From contig NZ_JANHJR010000002.1 in the NCBI RefSeq assembly GCF_024495425.1, positions 558,001 through 622,000 on the forward strand: a stretch of DNA of 64,000 nucleotides. Direction: 5' to 3'. The notes below the pieces were generated by a model. The model saw nothing but the letters and a program-made list of their open reading frames with translations. It was not told the origin of the DNA and made no database searches. Positions 50,877 to 58,811 of this stretch are shown in pieces. A program made the translations under genes and the position numbers. The stretch's first letter is position 1, and every line of letters begins with the position of its first letter. This DNA comes from Haloarchaeobius litoreus. GTDB lineage: Archaea > Halobacteriota > Halobacteria > Halobacteriales > Natrialbaceae.

Positions 50877-51722
50877 ATGACAGACCATCCTGTTCCTAAG
50901 ACTCAGATCGACTCTCTGAAGACTATTATAGAGGGCTACTATGAGGCAGGGGCCGTTGGAGAGGAAGTTGAGGATGAAGATGTAGCCGAAGAGATAGAAT
51001 TGAGTAGTGACGTAATCAAACGGCAAAAGCGGTTTTTAGCTGATATCGGTCTCTTAGAGAAAGATGGCTACGATTATACGCTTCTAGAAGAAGGACATGA
51101 AGTCGGACGGGGACTAGCATTTGACCGTAATGATGACGCTGTTGAGGCACTGTATGATCTATTAGACGGTTGGGAAGTTACTGAACAATTGATATCGGAT
51201 ATTGACGGAGAGGTCAAGAGCGAGGAAGAGCTTGTAGACTCTTTAGCTTATTTAACTGAAACAGATCCAAATGGCCGGAAGAAGACCGGGCTCACTGCTC
51301 TGGTACACTTGTATAGATGGGTTGGGATACTCTCACAAGCAGGCGAAAACAAATACAAGCTGTCAGATCCGGATACTGAACGAAGTGAAGATCAAACTGT
51401 GGAAGAAACCTCTACTCCCGACGTGGTAGAGGAGTCAGGAAAAAATACGCCGACTACCAAATCACTATCTGAACCAACTCCTGAAGAACAGGTTCCAGGA
51501 CATTCAGTCCCGGAAACTACACACAAGGTCCAAACGGAGGAAGGCATCTCAGGAGACATCACGATCGATATCGAACTGAAAGGGGATGATGACCCCGACA
51601 ATGTCCAGGCTCTTCTTCTGGCCATCCGGAAAGGCCTCCATGATGACTTATCGAAGGAATCTGAAGCAGTGAGCAATGGAAAATCTGAGGAACACAAGTC
51701 TCTGGATAAATTTGAGAGCTAA
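50877..51722 (+). CDS. First protein of candidate defence module: tandem winged-helix type (281 aa)
   Basis: The product MTDHPVPKTQIDSLKTIIEG has an acidic first part, VAEEIELSSDVIKRQKRFLA then DIGLLEKDGYDYTLLEEGHE as a winged helix, and a second similar unit ending in RWVGILSQAGENKYKLSD (residues 80-165). Residues 165-235 are a disordered Thr/Pro/Glu linker. The end ITIDIELKGDDDPDNVQALL then LAIRKGLHDDL is a short alpha/beta tail. The stop overlaps the next start (TAATG), so the pair is translated together. No known family; a sensor or regulator of the second protein is inferred. Confidence 0.65.
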   Translation: MTDHPVPKTQIDSLKTIIEGYYEAGAVGEEVEDEDVAEEIELSSDVIKRQKRFLADIGLLEKDGYDYTLLEEGHEVGRGLAFDRNDDAVEALYDLLDGWEVTEQLISDIDGEVKSEEELVDSLAYLTETDPNGRKKTGLTALVHLYRWVGILSQAGENKYKLSDPDTERSEDQTVEETSTPDVVEESGKNTPTTKSLSEPTPEEQVPGHSVPETTHKVQTEEGISGDITIDIELKGDDDPDNVQALLLAIRKGLHDDLSKESEAVSNGKSEEHKSLDKFES

Positions 51723-52696
51723 TGACTGAGGAATACTATCTCCATTCAAGGCCTGTTAAACCTAAGCCTTTGATTGATGCAGTAATCGGCCTGTCCAATT
51801 CTCCTCAGAGACTTGGCAGCTCTGAAGTTGCTGAAATAATTGATATGAGTGAGCCATACGCAAAGGCCGCATTACGGTTGGCGAAGGAACTCAACATGGT
51901 AGTGGAACAGGACGGGCAGTTTGAGGTCGTGAAAGGGCTAGAAGAAGAGGCACGGAAGATGAGTCCTGATCAGGGGTTCGTATTGATTAATAGATATGCT
52001 CAACGGTATAATCCTTTTATGACATTTCTCTCGTTTATTCACAAGGAGTACGAGCCCGATCGAGCTGCTCAAACAGTGAAGACGGTCTATGACATGGATA
52101 CCAGCGTAGATGTGATACGAAAGCAGTTCTCATATTTAGGTAAGGCAGCAGACCTACTTGACGACTCAGACGGGTTATCTCTGACAATAGAAGTAGATTC
52201 GGTTCCTACGAGTTATGTTGAGGACCTACAGACTGCACTCCAATCGGAAGCGAAAGCCCGCTTGTATATTGTTGAAAAGCTGGGAGACAGGGTAGTAGCA
52301 TATGCTGATGACGAGTCTATCGAAAAGTTCCAAGAGGCGCTTCTTACCTATCGAGAGTCGCCTGACAACGCAATCGTAAATGCGGTGGTCGGTGCGGAGA
52401 ATATAACGAGGGAACTGGCGGTCGATGAAGGTGACAAGACTACTGATTACTCTAACGCAAACGGTATCGGAAGTTTGGCGAACATGATGCGGGGAGATGG
52501 CCTAATTTTGAAGCGACAATTGCACGGTGCTAACTATTTGGGTGCAATGCGGATTCCTGGCGCCCACGGTAAGGAATCAGAGACTCTGGAGACGTGGCAA
52601 GTAGAACCCGAAGTCTCATTAGAAGTAATACTCTCCGCTTTATCCTACACACGGAGTCTATATTTTTGCATCAAGGAAGATAGACAGGTTCTCTAG
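51722..52696 (+). CDS. Second protein of candidate defence module: winged helix plus HEPN-like C-terminus (324 aa)
   Basis: The first 150 residues (SSEVAEIIDMSEPYAKAALR, then VIRKQFSYLGKAADLLDDSD) resemble the winged-helix units of the partner protein. The C-terminal 100 residues are helical and end with ANYLGAMRIPGAHGKESETL then EPEVSLEVILSALSYTRSLY. The sequence RIPGAH is an R-x4-H motif, the catalytic signature of HEPN ribonucleases, and the HGK-W-V-P context resembles abortive-infection C-terminal domains. I infer an RNA-cleaving effector controlled by its partner. The gene lies at the right end of the element, 250 bp from attR. Confidence 0.65.
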   Translation: MTEEYYLHSRPVKPKPLIDAVIGLSNSPQRLGSSEVAEIIDMSEPYAKAALRLAKELNMVVEQDGQFEVVKGLEEEARKMSPDQGFVLINRYAQRYNPFMTFLSFIHKEYEPDRAAQTVKTVYDMDTSVDVIRKQFSYLGKAADLLDDSDGLSLTIEVDSVPTSYVEDLQTALQSEAKARLYIVEKLGDRVVAYADDESIEKFQEALLTYRESPDNAIVNAVVGAENITRELAVDEGDKTTDYSNANGIGSLANMMRGDGLILKRQLHGANYLGAMRIPGAHGKESETLETWQVEPEVSLEVILSALSYTRSLYFCIKEDRQVL

Positions 52697-52862
52697 AATT
52701 GCTCGTCAGAATCCTTTTGCTGCCAAGGGGGGGCTATCTAACGATTATGGCCGCTTTGTTTTTGTGATATACTCCGCCAACCCGTAGAAACATTCTGGTG
52801 GTGTGGACAGACCTAGTGATGAATTCGTTTTACGTCGGCGCATTTTCTACTTTTAGTCGATA

Positions 52863-52891
52863 ATGGAACGCGTTCATAAGTCGCGTTCCAT
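52863..52891. repeat. Perfect hairpin just inside the right end of the element
   Basis: atggaacgcg and cgcgttccat are exact inverted copies separated by nine bases. The structure lies 56 bp from the attR core and about 165 bp after the last gene, so it could be a terminator of the module or a binding site for integrase or excision factor. Its surroundings (52697-52944) have no gene. Confidence 0.7.
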
Positions 52892-52944
52892 CGCAACAAG
52901 TCGATCCGCTGAAACGCGGGTTGGTAAAGAAGGCTTCTATACCT

Positions 52945-53535
52945 TTAGTCGCTGATGAACTTGTTGTCCCGCCAGTTCACGCCGCTGTTGGCGGCCTGGC
53001 CCTCGGACCGACCTTCGACGACCTCGATGGAGGCCGGGCGGTCCTCGCCGTCGACGATGCGGGTCGCGTCGAGGTCGCCGTCGTGGGCGGTGATGGCGGT
53101 CAGCGTCCCCTTCTCGGCCTCGCGGGCGATGGCACACAGGACGAGGAACATCTCGTACTGGAGCAGCGAGTTCTGGAGCACCGTCTCGCGGTCGCCCTTG
53201 AACGCGGCGAACTCGACGAGCTCGGAGGGAATCTCCTCCTCCTCCTCTTCCTCGTCGCCCCAGCGCGGGCCGCGATGCTGGTCATCGGGTTCCTCCTCGT
53301 ACACTCGGTTCTCGACGACACTGGCCTTCAGCTGTGCAGTGGGCGTGTACTTGCTGACCGATTTGTCGGCCGAGATCGCCTTGAGAATGAGGGTGTTGTT
53401 GCGTCGTGTGATGTCTACCGATTCGATACCGTCTGGAAGCTCCGGGTCGTTCGAGAGGAACTCTCGAACGTCTTCGAGGGGAAGTTCCAGTGTCGAGTGG
53501 AGCCTGAATACCTGACCGGAGTTTTCTGCTGACAT
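52945..53535 (-). CDS. Conserved haloarchaeal protein, integration target gene (196 aa)
   Basis: The acidic protein starts MSAENSGQVFRLHSTLELPL and has EFLSNDPELPDGIESVDITR then LILKAISADKSVSKYTPTAQ, a run of Glu (DEEEEEEEIPSELVEFAAF) and the end GVNWRDNKFISD. I recall this family as DUF7110; its function is unknown. Its last codons are the attR core: the element replaced the end of the gene but kept the protein sequence, with TAA instead of the ancestral TGA. Being kept intact argues that the protein matters to the host. Confidence 0.85.
   Translation of the reverse strand: MSAENSGQVFRLHSTLELPLEDVREFLSNDPELPDGIESVDITRRNNTLILKAISADKSVSKYTPTAQLKASVVENRVYEEEPDDQHRGPRWGDEEEEEEEIPSELVEFAAFKGDRETVLQNSLLQYEMFLVLCAIAREAEKGTLTAITAHDGDLDATRIVDGEDRPASIEVVEGRSEGQAANSGVNWRDNKFISD
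52947..52965. repeat. Right attachment site (attR core), inside the target gene
   Basis: agtcgctgatgaacttgtt encodes, on the minus strand, NKFISD and the first bases of the stop. It matches 37888-37906 exactly. The bases to its left (acctt) come from the element, and give TAA; the bases at the left end of the element (cctc) give the old TGA. Confidence 0.85.
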
Positions 53536-53651
53536 GGTAAATGGGGGTGTGACGACGTGTCCGCTGGCCGTTCGCTCGGTTTCTACTAGGGGCGTTGCGC
53601 TTAAATGACCTGCTGTTTATTTCCTTGCATTCCTCAGTAAAACTCGACAAA

Positions 53652-54005
53652 TCAGGCGTCGAGCGTGCCTTCGAGCGTGCCTTCGAGCTCGCCGCGCTCG
53701 TCGAGTTCCGCGAGCACGTCGCTGCCGCCGACGAACTCGCCGTCCACGAACGTCTGCGGGATGGTCTCCCAGCCCGAGTGCTCCGAGAGCGCCGCCCGGA
53801 ACTCCTCCAGGGACTCGAGCGTGTCGACCGTCGCGAACTCCTCGCGGTACTGGCCGATGAGCCCGAGCGCTCGGTCCGAGTAGCCACACTGTGGCATCAT
53901 CTCCGTGCCCTTCATGAACAGGACGACCTCGTTCTCCGCGATGGCCGTCCGCACGCGCTCGTCGACTTCCTCCTGCGGGAGGCTCTGGTTCGGGTCGAAC
54001 GTCAT
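53652..54005 (-). CDS. Glutaredoxin (monothiol type)
   Basis: The 117-residue product from ATG 54005 (MTFDPNQSLPQEEVDERVRT) has VVLFMKGTEMMPQCGYSDRA with the single-Cys CGYS site, SGWETIPQTFVDGEFVGGSD with the cis-Pro region and a GELEGTLEGTLDA end with a short repeat. Monothiol glutaredoxins of this type handle iron-sulfur clusters. The composition of the tail is Gly/Glu-rich. It is divergent from the ArsA-type gene, about 330 bp apart. Confidence 0.9.
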   Translation of the reverse strand: MTFDPNQSLPQEEVDERVRTAIAENEVVLFMKGTEMMPQCGYSDRALGLIGQYREEFATVDTLESLEEFRAALSEHSGWETIPQTFVDGEFVGGSDVLAELDERGELEGTLEGTLDA

Positions 54006-54221
54006 TGCCAGGTGGTAGGGGTGGCGCGCGGAAAGAAGTTGCGTCGGAAGATGCGGGTGGTCTGCTGGCTCGTGTCGCGCCCCGTCGGCGCGTTTCCCAT
54101 CGGTTGCGTGGATGGTTCGCGGGTGCTCATCCCTCGCGCGAGCGTGTGCTGGGCATCTCGTTCCTCGACACGCAGCACGGCCGCGCGCCACCTGGCTGGT
54201 ACGACGCTATCGCCGGCAGAA

Positions 54222-54240
54222 GTTTACAGTATATGTAAAC
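54222..54240. promoter_or_regulatory. 19-bp palindrome GTTTAC-N7-GTAAAC between glutaredoxin and ArsA-type genes
   Basis: gtttacagtatatgtaaac has the same 6-bp arms and 7-base centre as the palindrome at 23638-23656. It is about 96 bp before the ATPase start and about 217 bp before the glutaredoxin start. The remaining part of the gap 54006-54335 has no gene and is GC-rich. A regulator that binds both sites is possible. Confidence 0.5.
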
Positions 54241-54335
54241 TCTCCCCGGTCGAATCGCTCGGACAGGCGGCAGCGTTGGCCTCGCGCACCCGGCCCGAAT
54301 CCAGATACTTGTCTCCGAACGTCGTAGCCATCCCC

Positions 54336-55268
54336 ATGGCGAAGTTCCTGCTCTACGGCGGCAAGGGCGGCGTCGGGAAGACCTCGTGTGCGGCCGCGAC
54401 GGGCCTCTCCCTCGCCCGACGTGGCGAGCGCACGCTGATCGTCTCGACCGACCCCGCGCACTCGCTGGGGGACGCCCTCGGCGTCGCACTCGGGGGCGAG
54501 CCGACGGCGGTCACCGAGAACCTGTGGGCCGTCGAGGCCGACCCTGCGGCGGGACAGGAGCAGTACGAGCGGATCGTCCGCGCGCTGGCGGCGGAGTTCC
54601 GGCGGGCGGGGCTGGACCTCTCCGAGGCGGACGTGGACCGGCTGTTCGAGGCGGGGTTCGTCCCGGGGAGCGACGAGGTGGCGTCGCTCTCGTTCTTCCT
54701 GGACTACGACGCCGACCGCTGGGACAGGGTGGTGTTCGACACGGCACCGACCGGGCACACGCTGCGGCTGCTGACGCTCCCGGACGTGCTCGGCGAGGGG
54801 CTCTCGACGGCGATGCAGATCCGGGGCGAGGTGCGCCAGCTGGTCGACCGCGCGCGCAGCGTCGTCTTCGGCCCGGCGGCGTTCTGGGGGCGGGACGACG
54901 ACGCCGAGGACATCGAGGCGTTCCGTGCGGACCTGCGCGAGGTGGCCGAACTGCTGCGGGACCCCGAACGCACCGAGTTCCGGGTGGTGCTGCTGCCGGA
55001 GACGCTCGCCATCGAGGAGACCGCGCGGCTGGTCGAACGGCTGCGCCAGTTCGCGGTACCGGTCGAGACACTGGTCGTGAACCGGGTGCTGGAGTCGGCT
55101 GAGACGGACTGTGCGCGCTGTCGGGCGCGAGCGGAGAGCCACGAGCACCACCTCGACGAGATACGCGAGCGGTTCGACGGGATGGCGGTTCAGGTCGTCC
55201 CGGACCTCGGCCCGGAGGCGTACGGCCGGGACGCGCTCGACGAACTGGCCGAGCGGCTGCGGGTCTAA
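54336..55268 (+). CDS. ArsA/Get3-family ATPase
   Basis: The 310-residue product from ATG 54336 (MAKFLLYGGKGGVGKTSCAA) has the deviant Walker A GGKGGVGKT, switch I STDPAHSLGDALG, the A-loop region VVFDTAPTGHTLRLLTLPD, and CARCRARAESHEHH with the CxxC that binds zinc in Get3-type dimers. A single ATPase half is present, as in Get3 and the archaeal ArsA. It may deliver tail-anchored membrane proteins, or have an oxyanion role; no ars operon surrounds it, so the first is more likely. Confidence 0.9.
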   Translation: MAKFLLYGGKGGVGKTSCAAATGLSLARRGERTLIVSTDPAHSLGDALGVALGGEPTAVTENLWAVEADPAAGQEQYERIVRALAAEFRRAGLDLSEADVDRLFEAGFVPGSDEVASLSFFLDYDADRWDRVVFDTAPTGHTLRLLTLPDVLGEGLSTAMQIRGEVRQLVDRARSVVFGPAAFWGRDDDAEDIEAFRADLREVAELLRDPERTEFRVVLLPETLAIEETARLVERLRQFAVPVETLVVNRVLESAETDCARCRARAESHEHHLDEIRERFDGMAVQVVPDLGPEAYGRDALDELAERLRV

Positions 55269-55269
55269 G

Positions 55270-55917
55270 CTACTCCTCGCTGCCGACGGAGATGACCTGG
55301 AACAGCGAGTAGACGGGCACGCCCTCGACCTCGTCGAGTCCCTGCTTGTCGACGAGGACGCAGGCCGCGACGGGGTTGCCGCCCTCGTCCTGGATGGCCT
55401 CGATGGTCTCGGTCATCGTCGTCCCCGAGGTGATGGTGTCGTCGACGACGTAGCAGTCGCGGTCTCGGATCTGCGCGAAGTTCCGCGAGAACGAGCCGCC
55501 GACGTCGGTGTCGAGCTCGCCCTCGTCCCACTGGTGTTTGCTGGGGGCGTAGCTGGCGAGGTCGGTGTCGAGCTCGCTGGCGATGTGGGTGGCGATGGGC
55601 GCGCCAGCCTTCTCGATACCGACGGTGAGGTCGACGTCCTCGCCCTGTTTCGCGAGCAGGTCGGCCATCGCGCTGGTCACGGCTTCGAGCCGGAAGCTGT
55701 CGCGGCCGACCGTGGACCAGTCGACGTGGATGTCCTGCGGGCCGCCGGCGGGGGCGGCGGTGTCGTTCGTGGCCGGGGTCGCGGAGCCACCGGCGCGCTC
55801 GACCAGCCAGGAGGCGGTCTCGCGGGAGACGTTCAGCTCGTCCGCGATCTCGCCCTTGGAGTGACCGTGCTCGGCCAGCTCCGCGGCGCTCTCGATGAGG
55901 TCGTCGACGTTCTTCAT
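55270..55917 (-). CDS. gfcR: Transcriptional regulator GfcR (PRTase-type)
   Basis: The 215-residue protein has an N-terminal HTH (LAEHGHSKGEIADELNVSRE with TASWLVERAG), a Pro/Ala linker and an orotate phosphoribosyltransferase-like domain with CYVVDDTITSGTTMTETIEA as the PRPP loop. Haloarchaeal GfcR is known to activate genes of sugar catabolism, including the semi-phosphorylative Entner-Doudoroff pathway. It overlaps the upstream gdh gene by four bases, so both are in one operon. Confidence 0.9.
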   Translation of the reverse strand: MKNVDDLIESAAELAEHGHSKGEIADELNVSRETASWLVERAGGSATPATNDTAAPAGGPQDIHVDWSTVGRDSFRLEAVTSAMADLLAKQGEDVDLTVGIEKAGAPIATHIASELDTDLASYAPSKHQWDEGELDTDVGGSFSRNFAQIRDRDCYVVDDTITSGTTMTETIEAIQDEGGNPVAACVLVDKQGLDEVEGVPVYSLFQVISVGSEE

Positions 55918-56984
55918 ATGGAACCGAATTCGACCGCGGTTTTTATAGTGCTGTCGTCGGTCGCAAAAGCGGCGTCGAGTTCGTCGAGACCGTACACGCC
56001 GGTGACGAGGTCGTCGACGAACGCGTCGGGCAGGGAGTCGAGCCGGTCGATGGCCGCCCGGAAGTGGCCGACGTGGGAGTTGACGCTGCCGACGAGCGCC
56101 TTGTTGTGGAGGACGAACTCGCGGTGGAGCCGGCCGCCGTCGACCTCGAACTGCCAGTCGGTGGGCACGCCGAGCAGCGCACCGACGCCGTTGGGCGCGA
56201 GCGCGTCGATGGTCTCAAAGGCGTGCTTCGCGTAGCCGGTCGCCTCGTAGACGAAGTCGACGGGCTCGTGGGTCGACGCGAACGCCGAGACGGGCGTCTC
56301 GCGGGAGTCGACGTACGTCGCGCCGAGCTCCTCGGTGATGTCGATGCTGGGGTCCGGCCGGTCACGGCGACCGAGACAGTAGAGCCGCTCGAACTGCTCG
56401 CTGCCGTCGAGCATCGCGAGCGTGAGCAGGCCGAGGCTGCCGTTGCCGAGGACGAGCGCAGAGTCGGGCTCCCACTCGAACGCCGAGCGGCTCGCGAACG
56501 CGTGCTCGAACGCCTTCTCGGAGATGCTGATGGGCTCGGCGAGGAAGCCGAGGTCGGCCAGCTCGCGGGGGAGAGAGACGAGACAGTCCGCGGGGCTGGT
56601 GAAGTACTCGCTCATGAAGCCGTGCGCGCCGACGATGCCGCGCTCGACGTACTCGCCGTCGGGGGCCATGTCGGGCTCGCCGCGCTCGAAGTACTCGTTC
56701 GTGCCACCCGGGGGCTCCCGGCGAACCGTCGGGACGACGACGTCGCCCTCCTGGAACCGGGTGCCGTTCGGGTCCTCGACGACGCCCACCGCCTCGTGGC
56801 CCAGCACGAGGTGGTCCTCGCCGTCGGGGTAGCCGCCGTGGGCCCCCTCGATGACCTCGTGGTCGGTCCCGTCGATGCCGACCCGGAGCGTGCGGACGAG
56901 CGCCTCGCCCGGTCCCGGCTCCGGACGTGGCTTCTCCAGCACTTCGGGTTTGCTTCCGTCACGACGCACTGCGACTGCGTACAT
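55914..56984 (-). CDS. gdh: Glucose 1-dehydrogenase
   Basis: From ATG 56984 (MYAVAVRRDGSKPEVLEKPR) the 356-residue medium-chain dehydrogenase has RVGIDGTDHEVIEGAHGGYP, HLVLGHEAVGVVEDPNGTRF with the zinc ligand His-Glu, NEYFERGEPDMAPDGEYVER, LVLGNGSLGLLTLAML for the NAD(P) fold and EATGYAKHAFETIDAL. This is the haloarchaeal glucose dehydrogenase, the first step of the pathway: it oxidises glucose to gluconate using NADP+ or NAD+. gfcR follows in the same operon. Confidence 0.92.
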   Translation of the reverse strand: MYAVAVRRDGSKPEVLEKPRPEPGPGEALVRTLRVGIDGTDHEVIEGAHGGYPDGEDHLVLGHEAVGVVEDPNGTRFQEGDVVVPTVRREPPGGTNEYFERGEPDMAPDGEYVERGIVGAHGFMSEYFTSPADCLVSLPRELADLGFLAEPISISEKAFEHAFASRSAFEWEPDSALVLGNGSLGLLTLAMLDGSEQFERLYCLGRRDRPDPSIDITEELGATYVDSRETPVSAFASTHEPVDFVYEATGYAKHAFETIDALAPNGVGALLGVPTDWQFEVDGGRLHREFVLHNKALVGSVNSHVGHFRAAIDRLDSLPDAFVDDLVTGVYGLDELDAAFATDDSTIKTAVEFGSI

Positions 56985-57015
56985 GTCACCCCCAACGACC
57001 CCCTGAGACAAAAGA

Positions 57016-57035
57016 TTTATTCTGTTGCGAGTAAA
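57016..57035. promoter_or_regulatory. Near-palindrome upstream of gdh
   Basis: On the plus strand tttatt-ctgttgcg-agtaaa, so on the gdh strand TTTACT-N8-AATAAA. It lies 32-51 bases before the start codon of gdh. It matches the palindrome before gnaD (59013-59032) in arms and spacer length, with one mismatch. A site for GfcR is a reasonable guess. Confidence 0.5.
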
Positions 57036-57183
57036 GGATTTGTCACGGTGGACGGTCGCCACCTGTGACGCGAGCAAGACATCGGCAGCACCCACAGCCA
57101 CTCCAGTCACATCCCGTGCCATTCCGACCGCCCACCGGTTTCCCCCAACCGGTTTCATACCACTTCCACCCGATCACAGTCAC

Positions 57184-58434
57184 ATGGAACGATACGATCT
57201 GCTGTACCGGCTGTACGACGAGTTCGACACCGAGACGCTCCGGGACTACCAGGAGTTCGTCGACCTCTTCCCGGCGGTCGACTCCCGCGTCGCCCTCGAA
57301 CACTGGCAGGACGCCAGCGAGGAACTGGAGGCGCGCAAGGGCGAGATACGCGACGCGTTCGTGCCCGGCGAGACGTTCGCCGAGGTCGCCGCACACGCCA
57401 CCCGCGACCAGGCGTTCACCGCGCTCGACCTCCTCTCGACCTACGACCGCGCCATCAACGTCCTCGTGCTCGACGTGGACGAGACGTTGCGCTCCGCCGG
57501 AAAGACCGACAACGAGATCCCGCGGGACACGCTCCACCGGCTCACCGAGTTCCACGAGAACGGCGTCCCCATCGTCATCTGCACCGGCCAGACCCTGGAG
57601 AACGTCAAGGGCTTCATGATCCAGGGGCTGGGCAGCGAGGTGGTCCACTCCGGCGACCTCAGCATCGTCTACGAGTCCGGCAACGGCGTCTTCACGCCGG
57701 GCCACGGCGCGGAGACGAAGCGCCTGCTCTACGAGGGCCTCGACGAGTTCGTCCGCGAGGTGTTCGACGACGTGCGGGCCCGCGCCCTCACCGAGGCCCC
57801 CGAGGACGTCCGCCACGGCTGTCACCTCCAGGGGAACGAGTTCAACGTCACGCTCAAGCCGAACTACGAGACCGGCAGCGAGCGCGCCCGCGAGATCATC
57901 GACACCGCGCTCGTCTACCAGCTCCACCTGCTCGGCACCGCGGTCGCCCGGGCTGCCGACGAAGACGTCGACGAGGACGACGCCGTCGGGTGGGCGCGGG
58001 CGTACTACGCCGACGCCGACCCCGAGATCCGCGGCGTGCTCGAACGCGAGGGCGAGTACGAGGCCCGTGACCTCGACGAGCTGCCCCCGGTCCTCGACGA
58101 TGCCTTCGAACGCGTCGACGTGGCCTACTACGAGGCCGACGCCGCCGAGATATCGAGTCTGGAGCTCAACAAGGTCGCCGGCGTCGAGGCGGCCCTCGAC
58201 GTGCTCGGCGTCGACGACCCCTTCGCCCTCGTCATGGGCGACTCCAAGACCGACCTGCGGGTGATGCGCTGGGCGGAGGAGAATCACGCGGGCATCGCGG
58301 CCGCCCCCGACCACGCCTCCTCCGACGTGCTCGAACACGTCCTCTCGACCGACGAACTCGTGTTCGACCGCGGGAAGTCCGCCGAGCTGCTCGGGACCGC
58401 GTACGCGATGAACTGTCTCGCGAGCCTGGACTGA
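57184..58434 (+). CDS. HAD-superfamily phosphatase-like protein (416 aa)
   Basis: From ATG 57184 (MERYDLLYRLYDEFDTETLR) an N-terminal helical part of about 95 residues leads to NVLVLDVDETLRSAGKTDNE (motif I, D-x-D-E-T), VPIVICTGQTLENVKGFMIQ (motif II), SSLELNKVAGVEAALDVLG (Lys) and ALVMGDSKTDLRVMRWAEEN (motif III). The middle 150 residues are a cap. It is a phosphatase related to sugar-phosphate or phosphoglycolate enzymes; its place between gdh and gnaD suggests a role near glucose breakdown, but the substrate is unknown. Start spacing to gdh is divergent, about 200 bp. Confidence 0.85.
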   Translation: MERYDLLYRLYDEFDTETLRDYQEFVDLFPAVDSRVALEHWQDASEELEARKGEIRDAFVPGETFAEVAAHATRDQAFTALDLLSTYDRAINVLVLDVDETLRSAGKTDNEIPRDTLHRLTEFHENGVPIVICTGQTLENVKGFMIQGLGSEVVHSGDLSIVYESGNGVFTPGHGAETKRLLYEGLDEFVREVFDDVRARALTEAPEDVRHGCHLQGNEFNVTLKPNYETGSERAREIIDTALVYQLHLLGTAVARAADEDVDEDDAVGWARAYYADADPEIRGVLEREGEYEARDLDELPPVLDDAFERVDVAYYEADAAEISSLELNKVAGVEAALDVLGVDDPFALVMGDSKTDLRVMRWAEENHAGIAAAPDHASSDVLEHVLSTDELVFDRGKSAELLGTAYAMNCLASLD

Positions 58435-58551
58435 GCCCGGCGCGTCGTCGTTCTCGGGTCGTCGCCCTGGTCTCGCGCTGTTCTGTTCCCCTGAATCTGC
58501 GGCCGAAAATTATTCCGAACAGTCAAACCCGAAGCCGCCGAAACGCCGGGC

Positions 58552-58806
58552 ATGAGCAACCTCTTCGAGTACATGCTGGGGTTCAAACGCCTGCTCGCGA
58601 CCATCGTGGGGCTTGGGCTGCTGCTGCTGGTGTTGCTCGCGCTCGTCGTCGAGGGTGACACCGCGACGACGGCCATCTACCTGGTCATCTCCGCGGTGCT
58701 GTTGCTGTCCGGCATCGCCATCGTCTATCTCCGCGTCATCACGAAGGAGAGCTCCCAGATTCGCGAGCCGCCCGAGGAGTGGGAGCGGCGCGAACCGAAG
58801 GAGTAG
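58552..58806 (+). CDS. Small two-helix membrane protein (84 aa)
   Basis: The product MSNLFEYMLGFKRLLATIVG has two membrane segments (around GLLLLVLLALVVEG and AIYLVISAVLLLSGIAIVYL) and an acidic C-terminus with PPEEWERREPKE. I do not recognise a family. It follows the HAD gene by 117 bases and could be in its transcript. A repeat region follows immediately. Confidence 0.7.
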   Translation: MSNLFEYMLGFKRLLATIVGLGLLLLVLLALVVEGDTATTAIYLVISAVLLLSGIAIVYLRVITKESSQIREPPEEWERREPKE

Positions 58807-58811
58807 GGAGA

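Larger units (their letters stand above)
37888..52965. mobile_element. Integrated element (about 15 kb) with tyrosine integrase
   Basis: The 15.1-kb segment lies between two copies of agtcgctgatgaacttgtt and is AT-richer than the DNA on both sides, with different codon use and less acidic proteins. It carries a 313-residue tyrosine integrase, integrase relics, two nucleases, a DUF429 protein, small regulatory and zinc proteins, an AAA+ ATPase and a terminal two-gene module. There are no recognisable capsid, tail or conjugation genes, so it could be an integrated plasmid or a virus-derived element of an unfamiliar type. It entered the 3' end of the minus-strand gene at 52945-53535 and restored its coding sequence. 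Confidence 0.85.

Noticed and set aside
54336-55268. Arsenite pump ATPase of an ars operon
   Set aside because: There are no arsB, arsC, arsD or arsR genes nearby, and the protein has one ATPase half with CxxC, so a Get3-like role is more likely.
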